DNA of 64,000 bases from Serpentinicella sp031432315 (GCF_031432315.1 NZ_JAVKGO010000001.1:310001-374000); one strand, 5' to 3'; shown: positions 41,902-50,382, numbered from the stretch's first letter. Numbers and translations: made by a program. Notes: generated by a model not told the origin, from the sequence alone.

Positions 41902-42948
41902 TTAAAATTTTTCTATTTCTTCAATTAATGTCATTACTATATCTTTTTCAGGAATTTTTTTTATAATCTTACCCTTCTTGAACAATAATGCTGAGTTAAC
42001 TCCCCCTGCAATTCCAATATCTGCTTCCCTTGCTTCGCCCGGCCCATTAACTGCACACCCCATTACTGCAATTTTTAAAGGTTTCTTAATATGATTTATT
42101 TTATTTTCTATAGTATTTGCTAGTTCTATTAAGTTTATTTCACATCTTCCACATGTCGGGCAGGAGATAATAGTGACTTCATTTTCGAGGAGATTTAATG
42201 ATTTTAAAATTTCCCTTCCAACTTTCACCTCTTCAACAGGGTCACCAGTTAAGGACACGCGTATTGTATCCCCTATGCCGTTTAGTAATAATGTTCCAAT
42301 ACCTATAGCAGACTTAATTGTGCCACTATAAAGAGTTCCCGCTTCTGTAATACCGACATGAAGTGGATAGTCAACTTGCTTTGAAATCAAATTGTATGCG
42401 TCAACAGTTAGCTTAATATTACTAGCTTTTAAAGATATTACTGTATTGTAAAATCCTAAATCTTCTAAAATTTCTACATGTCTTAAAGCACTTTCTACAA
42501 GAGCTTCAGCTGTTACACTAGTATATTTATTCAATAAATCCTTATCTAACGAACCTGCATTTACACCTATCCTAATAGGTATATTATGTGCTTTTGCAGA
42601 TAAAACTAGTTCTTTTACTTTACTTTCCTCACCAATATTGCCCGGGTTAATTCTTAATGCATCTACTCCATTCTTTATAGCTTCTAAAGCTAGTCTATGA
42701 TCAAAATGTATATCCGCAACAATTGGTATAGAGGTTTTTTGCTTGATTTTTTTTATAGACTGAGCAGCATCAAAATTTGGTACTGCAATTCTAACAATAT
42801 CACATGATGCTTCTTCGAGTCTTAAAATTTGATTTACTGTTGATTCTACATCATTAGTATCTGTTGTAGTCATTGATTGAACAGATATTGGGTTTGTACT
42901 GCCTATTAGGACGTCACCACATTTTATTTCTTTTGTTTTTTTTCTCAT
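41902..42948 (-). CDS. ispG: 4-hydroxy-3-methylbut-2-enyl diphosphate synthase IspG
   Basis: Iron-sulfur enzyme of the penultimate MEP step. The TIM-barrel start (ISVQSMTTTDTNDVESTVNQ, VDALRINPGNIG) and the iron-sulfur cysteines in ISCPTCGRCEINL and VMGCAVNGPGEA are intact. Length 348. Order dxr-rseP-ispG is a conserved clostridial string. ATG after GGTGGTATGAATT. Confidence 0.97.
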   Translation of the reverse strand: MRKKTKEIKCGDVLIGSTNPISVQSMTTTDTNDVESTVNQILRLEEASCDIVRIAVPNFDAAQSIKKIKQKTSIPIVADIHFDHRLALEAIKNGVDALRINPGNIGEESKVKELVLSAKAHNIPIRIGVNAGSLDKDLLNKYTSVTAEALVESALRHVEILEDLGFYNTVISLKASNIKLTVDAYNLISKQVDYPLHVGITEAGTLYSGTIKSAIGIGTLLLNGIGDTIRVSLTGDPVEEVKVGREILKSLNLLENEVTIISCPTCGRCEINLIELANTIENKINHIKKPLKIAVMGCAVNGPGEAREADIGIAGGVNSALLFKKGKIIKKIPEKDIVMTLIEEIEKF

Positions 42949-42960
42949 AATTCATACCAC

Positions 42961-43971
42961 CTATACAAAAAGTCCTGTTATATCTTTGTAAGTAACCATA
43001 ATCATCATAAGTATTAATAAAGTAAAACCAATAATATGAATCATACCTTCTTTTTCTGGATCAATAGGTCTTCCTCTAAATGCTTCTACAATTAAGAAAA
43101 GTATACGACTTCCATCTAAAGCTGGTATTGGCAATAAATTCATAATAGCTAAATTTATGCTAATTAATCCCGCTAATTGAGTAACATATATCCAGCCTGC
43201 TCTACTAGCTTCACTTACTAGGCTAATTATTCCTACTGGCCCTACTACATCATCTAAAACATTTTCTTGTCTAACTATTAAACCCCTAAAGAAGTCAAAT
43301 ATTCCAGTTATAATCATTCGAGTTTGTTTAAGGCTATTTTCTATAGCTAACATTACTGATCTATTTGTAACAGGATAAATTCCAATCATATATTGATTAG
43401 TGTCTTCTGAAATTATAGGTGTAATTCGTTTTGTAATTACTTCATTATCTCTTAATAATTCGACATTTATAGTTTCTCCCTGTGACATATTTATTTCTTC
43501 TACAATATTATCCCATGTAGATATTTTTTTATTATTAACTGAGACAATCTCATCTCCTGGTTGAACATCAACATAATGAGCAGGAGAATCTTCGGCTATA
43601 TCATTAATTGTCGTTGTAGGTACTCCTGTAATATTATAGAATATAACAGTAAACAGTATAACCCCTAGAATAATATTCATAATCGGGCCTGCTATAACAA
43701 CACCAATTCTATGTAAAACAGGCTTATTATTAAAACTTCTTTGGTCATTAGATTTTTCATCTTCACCTTCCATCCGAACATACCCACCTAAAGGAAGTAA
43801 TCTGAGAGAGTAAGTTGTTTCACCTTTTTTAAAATTAACTATTTTAGGCCCCATTCCAATTGCAAATTCATGGACTTTTATACCCACCCATTTTGCGACT
43901 CCAAAATGTCCTAATTCGTGTATGAAAACAAGTAAACCGAACACAATGATTGCAACTATAGCAGTAACCAT
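42961..43971 (-). CDS. rseP: Site-2 intramembrane zinc metalloprotease RseP/RasP
   Basis: The 336-residue membrane protease cleaves anti-sigma factors and remnant signal peptides inside the membrane. The zinc motif HELGHFGVAKWVG is in the first helix (about 18-23); the second metal site is in MNLLPIPALDGSRILF near the C-terminus. A PDZ domain covers about 120-200 (EDSPAHYVDVQPGDEIVSVN). About four membrane segments. Between ispG and dxr, 8-12 base spacing, so one transcript. Confidence 0.96.
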   Translation of the reverse strand: MVTAIVAIIVFGLLVFIHELGHFGVAKWVGIKVHEFAIGMGPKIVNFKKGETTYSLRLLPLGGYVRMEGEDEKSNDQRSFNNKPVLHRIGVVIAGPIMNIILGVILFTVIFYNITGVPTTTINDIAEDSPAHYVDVQPGDEIVSVNNKKISTWDNIVEEINMSQGETINVELLRDNEVITKRITPIISEDTNQYMIGIYPVTNRSVMLAIENSLKQTRMIITGIFDFFRGLIVRQENVLDDVVGPVGIISLVSEASRAGWIYVTQLAGLISINLAIMNLLPIPALDGSRILFLIVEAFRGRPIDPEKEGMIHIIGFTLLILMMIMVTYKDITGLFV

Positions 43972-43979
43972 TTCAACAC

Positions 43980-45131
43980 CTACCTTTTATAATTATCTAT
44001 AATCCACTTTCTTGACCAGTTATCAACTTCAATTAGCTCTTCTACAGAATTATACTCAAATGTGCTATGTACATTCATTATTTCCTGTATATACGACGAT
44101 ATATCGTAAAAATTTATCTTTTCTTGTAAATAAAGATTAACTAACTCTTCGTTTGCAGCATTTAAAACACAAGGCATAGTGCCTCCAATTTTAATCGAAT
44201 CAAAACATAGTTTTAAGCAGGGAAATTTCTTAATATCTGGTTGTTCGAATGTTAAGGTGCTTAACTTTGAAAAATCTAGCGGTTGAATGTGTGATTGTAA
44301 TCGATTTGGATATGTTAGAGCATACTGTATTGCTATTCTCATATCAGGCAAACCAAGTTGTGCAATAATTGAAGTGTCATTAAACTCAACCATTGAGTGA
44401 ATAATGCTTTGAGGGTGAATAACTACTTCTATTCTTTCCATATCTATGTCAAATAACCATTTTGCTTCTATTGCTTCTAGTCCTTTATTCATTAGAGTTG
44501 CAGAATCAATTGATATTTTTTTACCCATGGACCAATTAGGATGCTTCAATGCTTCTTTATAAGTTGCCTTATTTATTTGCTCATACTGCCATTCACGAAA
44601 AGGTCCTCCAGAGGCTGTTAATAGTATCTTTGATAATGTCTTTTTATCTTCTCCTACCAAACATTGAAAAATAGCAGAATGCTCACTATCAACTGGTATT
44701 ATTTTGACATTGTTTTTCTTTGCTTTCTCCATTACCAATTTTCCAGCTACAACAAGTGTTTCTTTATTAGCTAATGCAATATCAATCCCGCACTCTATAG
44801 CTTTTAATGTAGGTAATACCCCTATACTTCCAACTACAGAATTGAGTAATAATTCGACTTCATCATAAGTAGCTACTTCGATCAGTCCATTAATAGATGA
44901 AACAACTTTAACACTTGAGGTTACTTTACTTCTTAAAACTGCAGCTTTTTCTTCATTAAATACAGCAACTATTTTAGGTTTAAATTCATGAATTTGTATT
45001 TCTAAAGCCTCTATATTATTCATAACAGCTAGCCCTACTACATCAAAATGATCCATATTGTTTCTTATAACGTCTAGTGTCTGTGTTCCTATCGAACCTG
45101 TTGATCCTAGAATACTAACTTTTTTTTTCAA
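43980..45131 (-). CDS. dxr: 1-deoxy-D-xylulose-5-phosphate reductoisomerase
   Basis: Second MEP pathway enzyme, target of fosmidomycin. NADPH-binding ILGSTGSIGTQTLDVI, metal/substrate motifs VDSEHSAIFQCL, LTASGGPFREW, HPNWSMGKKISIDSATLMNK and ANEELVNLYL are all present. I place the start at TTG 45131, six bases after GGGGTG; a GTG at 45140 lies within that ribosome site. 383 residues. Confidence 0.97.
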   Translation of the reverse strand: MKKKVSILGSTGSIGTQTLDVIRNNMDHFDVVGLAVMNNIEALEIQIHEFKPKIVAVFNEEKAAVLRSKVTSSVKVVSSINGLIEVATYDEVELLLNSVVGSIGVLPTLKAIECGIDIALANKETLVVAGKLVMEKAKKNNVKIIPVDSEHSAIFQCLVGEDKKTLSKILLTASGGPFREWQYEQINKATYKEALKHPNWSMGKKISIDSATLMNKGLEAIEAKWLFDIDMERIEVVIHPQSIIHSMVEFNDTSIIAQLGLPDMRIAIQYALTYPNRLQSHIQPLDFSKLSTLTFEQPDIKKFPCLKLCFDSIKIGGTMPCVLNAANEELVNLYLQEKINFYDISSYIQEIMNVHSTFEYNSVEELIEVDNWSRKWIIDNYKR

Positions 45132-45166
45132 CGTTGTCACCCCATTAAATATTTATGACATATGTA

Positions 45167-45946
45167 TTATTGTATTATAAAATTTAAGTAATAAAATACT
45201 ATTGGTGATACAAAAATTATACTGTCAAATCTGTCCAATATACCTCCATGACCGGGTATAAGTTTTCCAAAATCTTTTATCTCTACATATCTCTTAATTT
45301 TCGAAGCAAATAAATCACCTGCTTGTGATAATATACTTCCTATTATTCCTAAAAATAATAACATAATATTACTACCCAAAACAAATATGTTTCCAAAAAT
45401 TAGAGTTGCTATCACGCTGCCTAAAATACCACCTACTGAACCTTCTAAAGTTTTTTTAGGGCTTACCTTAGGACATAGTTTTCTTTTGCCAAAATACACA
45501 CCAGAAAAATATGCAAATGTATCTGTTGCCCATGCAATTATAAAGATAAGCCATACTCCTATAGCATTCTCACTGTTTATTGATAGTATCATATGACCAA
45601 TCATAATACTAATGTATATAATTCCAAAAAAAGTAATCATAATGTCAAGGATGCTGTGGTTATCTTTAGCTAGTAAAATAAGGCTACATATAAAAAATAT
45701 TATTGCTAAGAGAGGGAGTAACATTTCAGAATAATCAAAGAAAAAAAGTGTCATGATTAAAAAAGAAGATAAATATCCTATTGAATAAAATGGCGTATAT
45801 TCTTTATTTGAAAAAGCGTTATAAAATTCGTTTATACCTATAATACTTACTAAAGTAACTGCAATATAAAAAAAAGCACCTCCTAATGATACGATAACTA
45901 TCAATAAAGGTAATCCAATAATACTTGCTAGTATTCTTTTAAACAT
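45167..45946 (-). CDS. cdsA: Phosphatidate cytidylyltransferase
   Basis: Makes CDP-diacylglycerol for membrane phospholipids. A 259-residue protein with about seven to eight membrane segments. The C-terminal CdsA signature is intact (SPKKTLEGSVGGILGS, then GDLFASKIKR and IPGHGGILDRFDSIIFVSP with the catalytic aspartates). ATG follows GGGGGTATAAT; 13 bases after uppS. Confidence 0.96.
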   Translation of the reverse strand: MFKRILASIIGLPLLIVIVSLGGAFFYIAVTLVSIIGINEFYNAFSNKEYTPFYSIGYLSSFLIMTLFFFDYSEMLLPLLAIIFFICSLILLAKDNHSILDIMITFFGIIYISIMIGHMILSINSENAIGVWLIFIIAWATDTFAYFSGVYFGKRKLCPKVSPKKTLEGSVGGILGSVIATLIFGNIFVLGSNIMLLFLGIIGSILSQAGDLFASKIKRYVEIKDFGKLIPGHGGILDRFDSIIFVSPIVFYYLNFIIQ

Positions 45947-45959
45947 ATTATACCCCCAT

Positions 45960-46688
45960 TCATTTTACAGAACCAAATCGTCGCTCTCTATTTTGGTAAC
46001 CCTTTATTGCATTTTCTAAATCCATTGGTGTAAAGTCTGGCCATAAGATATCTGTAAACCAAAATTCTGTATATGCACATTGCCAAAGAAGAAAATTACT
46101 TAATCTATATTCACCACTTGTTCTAATTAATAGATCAGGATCTGGAATCCCTTTTGTATCTAAATTTTGATTAATTATATGCTCATCTATATCTTCTACT
46201 TTATAGTTATTTTCAATAATCTTTTTAACTGCTCTAGTGATTTCATTTCTTCCCCCGTAATTTAATGCTATTGATAACGTAAGTTTCTTATTCATTTTGG
46301 TCATTTCTTCAACCTTAGTTATTTGGTTAATAAGTTCATCTGAAAATAAAGTTATATCACCTATCACAGTTATTTTAACTCCATTTTTATGTAAACGAAT
46401 TGATTCTTTTTTTAGAAACTCTTTCAAAAGCTTCATTAAAGCTGAAACTTCTTTTTCAGGTCGATTCCAATTTTCTGTCGAAAAAGCGAATAGGGTTAGG
46501 TATTTAATACCTATGTCAGCGGATTTTTTAACTATATTTTTTAAAGCCTCTACGCCAGCCCTGTGACCTAAACTTCTAGGGATATTTCTTTGATTTGCCC
46601 ATCTCCCATTTCCATCCATTATTATAGCAATATGATTAGGAACATTTTGATTATTATTATTATTGAGATTATCTGTTTTATTAATCAC
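45960..46688 (-). CDS. uppS: Undecaprenyl diphosphate synthase
   Basis: Cis-prenyltransferase making the C55 lipid carrier for peptidoglycan from farnesyl diphosphate. IAIIMDGNGRWANQRNIPRS with the catalytic Asp, TLFAFSTENWNRP, LNYGGRNEI, and PDPDLLIRTSGEYRLSNFLL are present. I put the start at GTG 46688, six bases after GGGGTG; the GTG at 46697 lies within that site. An Asn-rich tract (residues about 8-15) precedes the core. 242 residues. A 14-bp hairpin lies 16 bases upstream. Confidence 0.96.
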   Translation of the reverse strand: MINKTDNLNNNNNQNVPNHIAIIMDGNGRWANQRNIPRSLGHRAGVEALKNIVKKSADIGIKYLTLFAFSTENWNRPEKEVSALMKLLKEFLKKESIRLHKNGVKITVIGDITLFSDELINQITKVEEMTKMNKKLTLSIALNYGGRNEITRAVKKIIENNYKVEDIDEHIINQNLDTKGIPDPDLLIRTSGEYRLSNFLLWQCAYTEFWFTDILWPDFTPMDLENAIKGYQNRERRFGSVK

Positions 46689-46703
46689 TAACTTCACCCC
46701 GAG

Positions 46704-46737
46704 TATTTTAAAGCCCCAAAAATGGGGCTTTAAAATA
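46704..46737 (-). repeat. 14-bp perfect hairpin across the stop codon of the small gene before uppS
   Basis: TATTTTAAAGCCCC and GGGGCTTTAAAATA (14 perfect pairs, loop of six) enclose the last codons and TAA of the 70-residue gene and end 16 bases before the uppS start. No T run follows, so it is not a normal terminator. Its loop and stem encode the last residues Lys-Ala-Pro-Phe-Leu-Gly-Leu. It may pace ribosomes, set transcript stability or control uppS translation. Confidence 0.75.
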
Positions 46738-46920
46738 AGATATAATTATTTCAACTTCATTTAAAGATATATTCCTTTGTCCAACTACTCTCTTTATTCC
46801 ATCCATTTTTTTTGCATCTTTTCCATAGGTTTCATTAACCGTATATTGCATATTTAACTCATTTAATATGAAAAGTGCATCATTTAATTCAAATCCTAAG
46901 ACATCAACACTTTTTTGCAA
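46708..46920 (-). CDS. Small PASTA-like protein between frr and uppS
   Basis: A 70-residue protein without a signal peptide or membrane segment. VDVLGFELNDALFILNELNM followed by a Tyr-rich centre and EVEIIISYFK follows the PASTA domain pattern (V-D-V-x-G, helix, strand, strand), but it lacks the usual secretion or anchor, so the assignment is tentative. The start is TTG at 46920 after GGAGGTTTAAAA. Two bases separate it from the frr stop. A perfect hairpin overlaps its stop codon. Function unknown. Confidence 0.6.
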   Translation of the reverse strand: MQKSVDVLGFELNDALFILNELNMQYTVNETYGKDAKKMDGIKRVVGQRNISLNEVEIIISYFKAPFLGL

Positions 46921-46922
46921 TT

Positions 46923-47480
46923 TTAAACCTCCATTACTTCATTCTCCTTTTTAGAAGCTAGTTCATCAACTATTTTAATAAACTTATCTGTTGTATCTTG
47001 TACTTTTTCTAAGTATATTTTAAGTTCGTCTTCAGTTAATTCATTATCTTTATGTAACTTTTTAAGCGCATCATTTGAGTTTCTTCGTTCATTTCTTAAT
47101 GCAATTTTACTATCTTCAGCAGTTCTTTTAACAATTTTTATTAAGTCTCTTCTTCTTTCTTCAGTTAACTGAGGAATATTAAGTCTAATTAATTTTCCAT
47201 CATTTGAAGGGTTAATCCCTAAATCTGACTGTTGAATTGCTTTATCAATTAAGTTTAATATTGATGTGTCGTAGGGTTGAATAGTTATTAATCGAGGCTC
47301 AGGTGCGGTTACAGATGCTAGTTGTTTTATTGGTGTAATGGCACCATAATAATCAATACTAATTCTATCAAGCATTGCAGGATTCGCTCTTCCAGCCCTA
47401 ATTGTAACCAACTCATTCTTTAAAGCATCGATTGTTTTGTTCATTTTTTCTTCTTGTAACCTAATAACATTTTCAGGCAT
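46923..47480 (-). CDS. frr: Ribosome recycling factor
   Basis: With EF-G it splits post-termination ribosomes. All 185 residues are typical: LKNELVTIRAGRANPAMLDR, YYGAITPIKQLASVTAPEPR, IQPYDTSILNLIDKAIQQSD and the three-helix-bundle end. ATG 47480 overlaps the pyrH stop by one base (TAATG). Confidence 0.97.
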   Translation of the reverse strand: MPENVIRLQEEKMNKTIDALKNELVTIRAGRANPAMLDRISIDYYGAITPIKQLASVTAPEPRLITIQPYDTSILNLIDKAIQQSDLGINPSNDGKLIRLNIPQLTEERRRDLIKIVKRTAEDSKIALRNERRNSNDALKKLHKDNELTEDELKIYLEKVQDTTDKFIKIVDELASKKENEVMEV

Positions 47481-48226
47481 TAATTATCCTCCTTTTTGTT
47501 TTCATTCTTTTCACTATATATATATGTTCCAATATCTTCACCTAGGATTATTTTGCTAATATTTTCAGGGTTGTCTAAACCAAATACTTTTATTGGTATC
47601 TTGTTGTCCATACATAAAGATGTAGCAGTTGAATCCATAACCTTTAAGCCTAGTTTTAGTACGTCTAAGTATGTTAACTGATCGAACTTTTTTGCATCTT
47701 CACTTATATTAGGGTCTTTATCATACACTGCATCAACCTTTTTAGCTAATAAAATTACTTCAGCTTCAATTTCTGCTGCTCTCAGTGCAGCAGTTGTATC
47801 TGTTGAGAAGTAAGGATTTCCTGTCCCAGCAGCGAAAATAACAACTCTATTTTTTTCTAAATGTCTAACTGATTTTCTACGAATATAGGGCTCTGCAATT
47901 TGTCTCATTTCTATAGCTGTTTGTACACGTGTTGAAATATCGATATTTTCAAGAGCGTCTTGTAAGGCTAAACCATTTATAACTGTAGCAAGCATGCCCA
48001 TATAATCTGCAGTAGTTCGATCCATCCCTTCACCGGTACGACCTCTCCAAAAATTACCTCCACCTACAACAATTGCAACCTCAACACCTAGGTTAAGGAT
48101 ATATTTGATTTGTTTTGCTATATCATTTATTGTATCTGTATCTAAACCAAAACCTTTGTCTCCTGCTAAAGCTTCTCCACTTAGCTTTAATAATACTCTC
48201 TTATACTGAGGTTTCATCATTGTCAT
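47480..48226 (-). CDS. pyrH: Uridylate kinase
   Basis: Phosphorylates UMP to UDP. KRVLLKLSGEALAGDKGFGL, VAIVVGGGNFWRGRTGEGMD, TADYMGMLATVINGLALQ and AAGTGNPYFSTDTTAALRA are signatures. ATG at 48226 is chosen, seven bases after GGAGG; an in-frame ATG 18 bases upstream precedes the ribosome site. 248 residues. Confidence 0.97.
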   Translation of the reverse strand: MTMMKPQYKRVLLKLSGEALAGDKGFGLDTDTINDIAKQIKYILNLGVEVAIVVGGGNFWRGRTGEGMDRTTADYMGMLATVINGLALQDALENIDISTRVQTAIEMRQIAEPYIRRKSVRHLEKNRVVIFAAGTGNPYFSTDTTAALRAAEIEAEVILLAKKVDAVYDKDPNISEDAKKFDQLTYLDVLKLGLKVMDSTATSLCMDNKIPIKVFGLDNPENISKIILGEDIGTYIYSEKNENKKEDN

Positions 48227-48272
48227 TCGCTTTCCTCCAATCATAGATCTCCATGACAGATATGTATATTCA

Positions 48273-48301
48273 CCATAAAAGAGAACACAACTGTGTTCTC
48301 T
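48273..48301 (-). terminator. Intrinsic terminator between tsf and pyrH
   Basis: On the minus strand AGAGAACACA and TGTGTTCTCT pair in an almost loop-free palindrome (22 bases), followed by TTTATGG. Probably partial termination of the rpsB-tsf transcript, with pyrH reached by readthrough. Confidence 0.72.
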
Positions 48302-48316
48302 ATATTATAATAAAAG

Positions 48317-48964
48317 TTATTGACCCATTTGTTTAGCAACTTCTTCTGCAAAGTTTTCTTCTTTCTTTTCAATTCCTTCGCCAACTTCATATCTTGTAAA
48401 TCTTCTAATCGTTATATTTTCTCCAATTTTAGAGATTTTTTCTGTTAAAAGATTTCCTATCGTTACATCTGGGTTTTTAACAAAACTTTGTTCTAACAAA
48501 CATACCTCTTTATAATACTTTTCAATTCTACCTTCTACCATTTTATCAACAATTTTTTCTGGTTTACCTTCATTTAGGGCTTGATTCCTTAAAATTTCTT
48601 TTTCTTTTTCAATAATGTCTGCTGGCACATCTTCTTTGCTTACATATTGAGGATTAGCAGCTGCGATTTGTAAAGATACATCTTTAACAAAGTCTTTAAA
48701 TTCTTGATTTTTAGCAACAAAATCTGTTTCTGAATTTACCTCTACTAAAACTCCTATTCTTCCACCATGTATGTATGCTTCAACTAAGCCTTCAGATGCA
48801 ACTCTTCCTGCTTTTTTTGCTACAGCAGCTAGTCCTTTTTCACGAAGAATTTCAACTGCTTTATCCATATTACCTTCTGCATTAGTTAATGCTTTTTTAC
48901 AATCCATCATACCCGCACCTGTTTTTTCTCTTAACTCTTTTACCATTGCTGCAGTAATATTCAT
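48317..48964 (-). CDS. tsf: Translation elongation factor Ts
   Basis: Nucleotide exchange factor for EF-Tu. TAAMVKELREKTGAGMMDCK with the EF-Tu-binding UBA-like start, AEGNMDKAVEILREKGLAAV, and VEVNSETDFVAKNQEFKDFV are invariant. At 215 residues it is the short form seen in many Clostridia, with one long dimer insert lacking. ATG follows GGAGGCG. Confidence 0.96.
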   Translation of the reverse strand: MNITAAMVKELREKTGAGMMDCKKALTNAEGNMDKAVEILREKGLAAVAKKAGRVASEGLVEAYIHGGRIGVLVEVNSETDFVAKNQEFKDFVKDVSLQIAAANPQYVSKEDVPADIIEKEKEILRNQALNEGKPEKIVDKMVEGRIEKYYKEVCLLEQSFVKNPDVTIGNLLTEKISKIGENITIRRFTRYEVGEGIEKKEENFAEEVAKQMGQ

Positions 48965-48986
48965 ATTTTACGCCTCCTAATATTAT

Positions 48987-49028
48987 TAAAGGTAAGAGTG
49001 TAAGGAAAATTCCTTATGCCCTTACCCT
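48987..49028 (-). repeat. Long hairpin between rpsB and tsf
   Basis: AAAGGTAAG(A)G...TAAGG with CCTTA...CCCTTACCCTTT form a two-tier stem on the minus strand around AAAATT, 15 bases past the rpsB stop and 20 bases before the tsf ribosome site. No T run follows, so it is more likely an RNA stability or processing structure than a terminator. Confidence 0.6.
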
Positions 49029-49045
49029 TTTGTTATATCTTTTAT

Positions 49046-49741
49046 TTATTCTTCTTGTTCACCTTGTTTTCCTTCTAATACTGCATTAGCCATTGTAGCA
49101 GTTAATAACTTAACAGCTCTAATAGCATCATCATTTCCTGGTATTACATAGTCTACATCTTCAGGATCACAATTAGTATCAACTATTGATACAACAGGTA
49201 TTCCTAAAATCTCTGCTTCCTTAACTGCAATTCTTTCTTTTCTTGGGTCAACTACAAAAATAGCCCCTGGCATATCCTTCATTTCTTTAATTCCACCTAA
49301 AAATCTTTCTAGCTTTTCTTTTTCTGCTCTAAGTTGAATTACCTCTTTTTTCGGCAGAACTTCGAAAGTACCATCTTCTTCCATTTTTTCTAGTTCGAAT
49401 AATCTATCGATTCTAATTTTAATAGTTTGATAGTTTGTTAACATTCCACCTAACCATCTTTGATTAACATAAAACATGCCACATCTTTTCGCTTCTTCTT
49501 CAATTGCCTCTTGAGCTTGTTTTTTTGTACCTACAAAAAGAACATTTTTACCTTCTGCTGCAACTTCCTTGATAAAATTATAAGCTTCCTCTACTTTTTT
49601 TACAGTTTTTTGAAGATCTATAATGTAGATACCATTTCTTTCTGTGAAAATGTATTCTGCCATCTTTGGATTCCATCTTCTTGTTTGATGGCCAAAATGT
49701 ACACCTGCTTCCAATAACTGCTTCATTGATATTACTGACAT
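49046..49741 (-). CDS. rpsB: 30S ribosomal protein S2
   Basis: A 231-residue small-subunit protein. MKQLLEAGVHFGHQTRRWNP, FVGTKKQAQEAIEEEAKRCG, QRWLGGMLTNYQTIK and DPRKERIAVKEAEILGIPVV are diagnostic. ATG follows GGAGGAG. A promoter and about 97-base leader precede it, the usual head of the rpsB-tsf-pyrH-frr group. Confidence 0.98.
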   Translation of the reverse strand: MSVISMKQLLEAGVHFGHQTRRWNPKMAEYIFTERNGIYIIDLQKTVKKVEEAYNFIKEVAAEGKNVLFVGTKKQAQEAIEEEAKRCGMFYVNQRWLGGMLTNYQTIKIRIDRLFELEKMEEDGTFEVLPKKEVIQLRAEKEKLERFLGGIKEMKDMPGAIFVVDPRKERIAVKEAEILGIPVVSIVDTNCDPEDVDYVIPGNDDAIRAVKLLTATMANAVLEGKQGEQEE

Positions 49742-49838
49742 TTTTTCTCCTCCTTTTGTTTTTCCTCCACTTCAATCATTTCTCATAGGGACCAATGGCA
49801 CAGCCTATAAGATCACGAAGTGTGTGTGTTATATCACC
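49742..49838 (-). promoter_or_regulatory. Leader of rpsB mRNA, candidate S2 autoregulatory site
   Basis: About 97 bases between the predicted start of transcription and the S2 ATG. On the minus strand ACACACACACTTCGTGA and TAGGCTGTGCCATTGGTCCC form conserved-looking hairpin material, richer in G+C than the surroundings. S2 leaders regulate their own operon in other bacteria; whether this is the same class needs a comparison I could not run. Confidence 0.6.
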
Positions 49839-49844
49839 TTAAGT

Positions 49845-49873
49845 ATTCTAACATAGTGTAGTTTAAATATCAA
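49845..49873 (-). promoter_or_regulatory. SigmaA promoter of the rpsB-tsf operon
   Basis: On the minus strand TTGATA (49868-49873), a 17-base spacer ending in TGT, and TAGAAT (49845-49850): near-consensus with a partly extended -10. Predicts transcription from about 49838. Confidence 0.85.
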
Positions 49874-49895
49874 TATTCAATTTTAAATATTTTAG

Positions 49896-49925
49896 ATTTT
49901 ATTATTATTAACCTGATAATAAAAT
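49896..49925 (-). terminator. AT-only hairpin after the flagellar operon
   Basis: ATTTTATTAT and ATAATAAAAT pair over ten bases around a ten-base loop, 12 bases past the last gene of the flagellar group and just before the rpsB promoter. The stem is AT-only and no clean T run follows, so it is a weak terminator candidate. Confidence 0.42.
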
Positions 49926-49937
49926 TTAAACACAATT

Positions 49938-50372
49938 TTATGGAGATGCAATAATAGCTAATATTTCTTCCACTGAGGCTTCTTTAGGTAAAGCTTTAAC
50001 CCCAAAATGTAGTTTGTTTGTTAGTTTTAATGAATGAGCAATTTTTGTGAATTCTTTAGCATCATTTATTATGTTTTTTTCAAAAAGTAAATCTGCTATT
50101 TTGTCTGTTGTTAACCCACGTGGAATGTCTACCTCAATATAGTCACTTTCCTTAATTACCTCTTTATTTTCATCTATTTCTTCAAGTATTTCTTCTGACA
50201 AATCAGCAGGAGTATCATCGTGTTGATCATTCTCGAAATCTACAAATGCACTCTGTTCATTTTCATTGTTAATAGTGTCCAACTTAGAATGAAAAATTAA
50301 GTTTAATGAAGAAGTAATAATAACCCCGATTCCAATACCTATGATAATACTTCGTATTGAGAATTTATGCAA
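49938..50372 (-). CDS. Membrane-anchored protein with an MltG N-terminal-like domain
   Basis: A 144-residue protein with one membrane segment (about 6-24, RSIIIGIGIGVIITSSLNLI), an Asp/Glu-rich spacer (about 40-70), and VDIPRGLTTDKIADLLFEKN, which resembles the LysM-like N-terminal module of endolytic transglycosylase MltG (YceG). The catalytic MltG region is absent. TTG at 50372 after GAGGTG is preferred; GTG at 50381 is part of that site. Function unknown; it is the last gene of the flagellar group. Confidence 0.6.
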   Translation of the reverse strand: MHKFSIRSIIIGIGIGVIITSSLNLIFHSKLDTINNENEQSAFVDFENDQHDDTPADLSEEILEEIDENKEVIKESDYIEVDIPRGLTTDKIADLLFEKNIINDAKEFTKIAHSLKLTNKLHFGVKALPKEASVEEILAIIASP

Positions 50373-50382
50373 ATTATTCACC

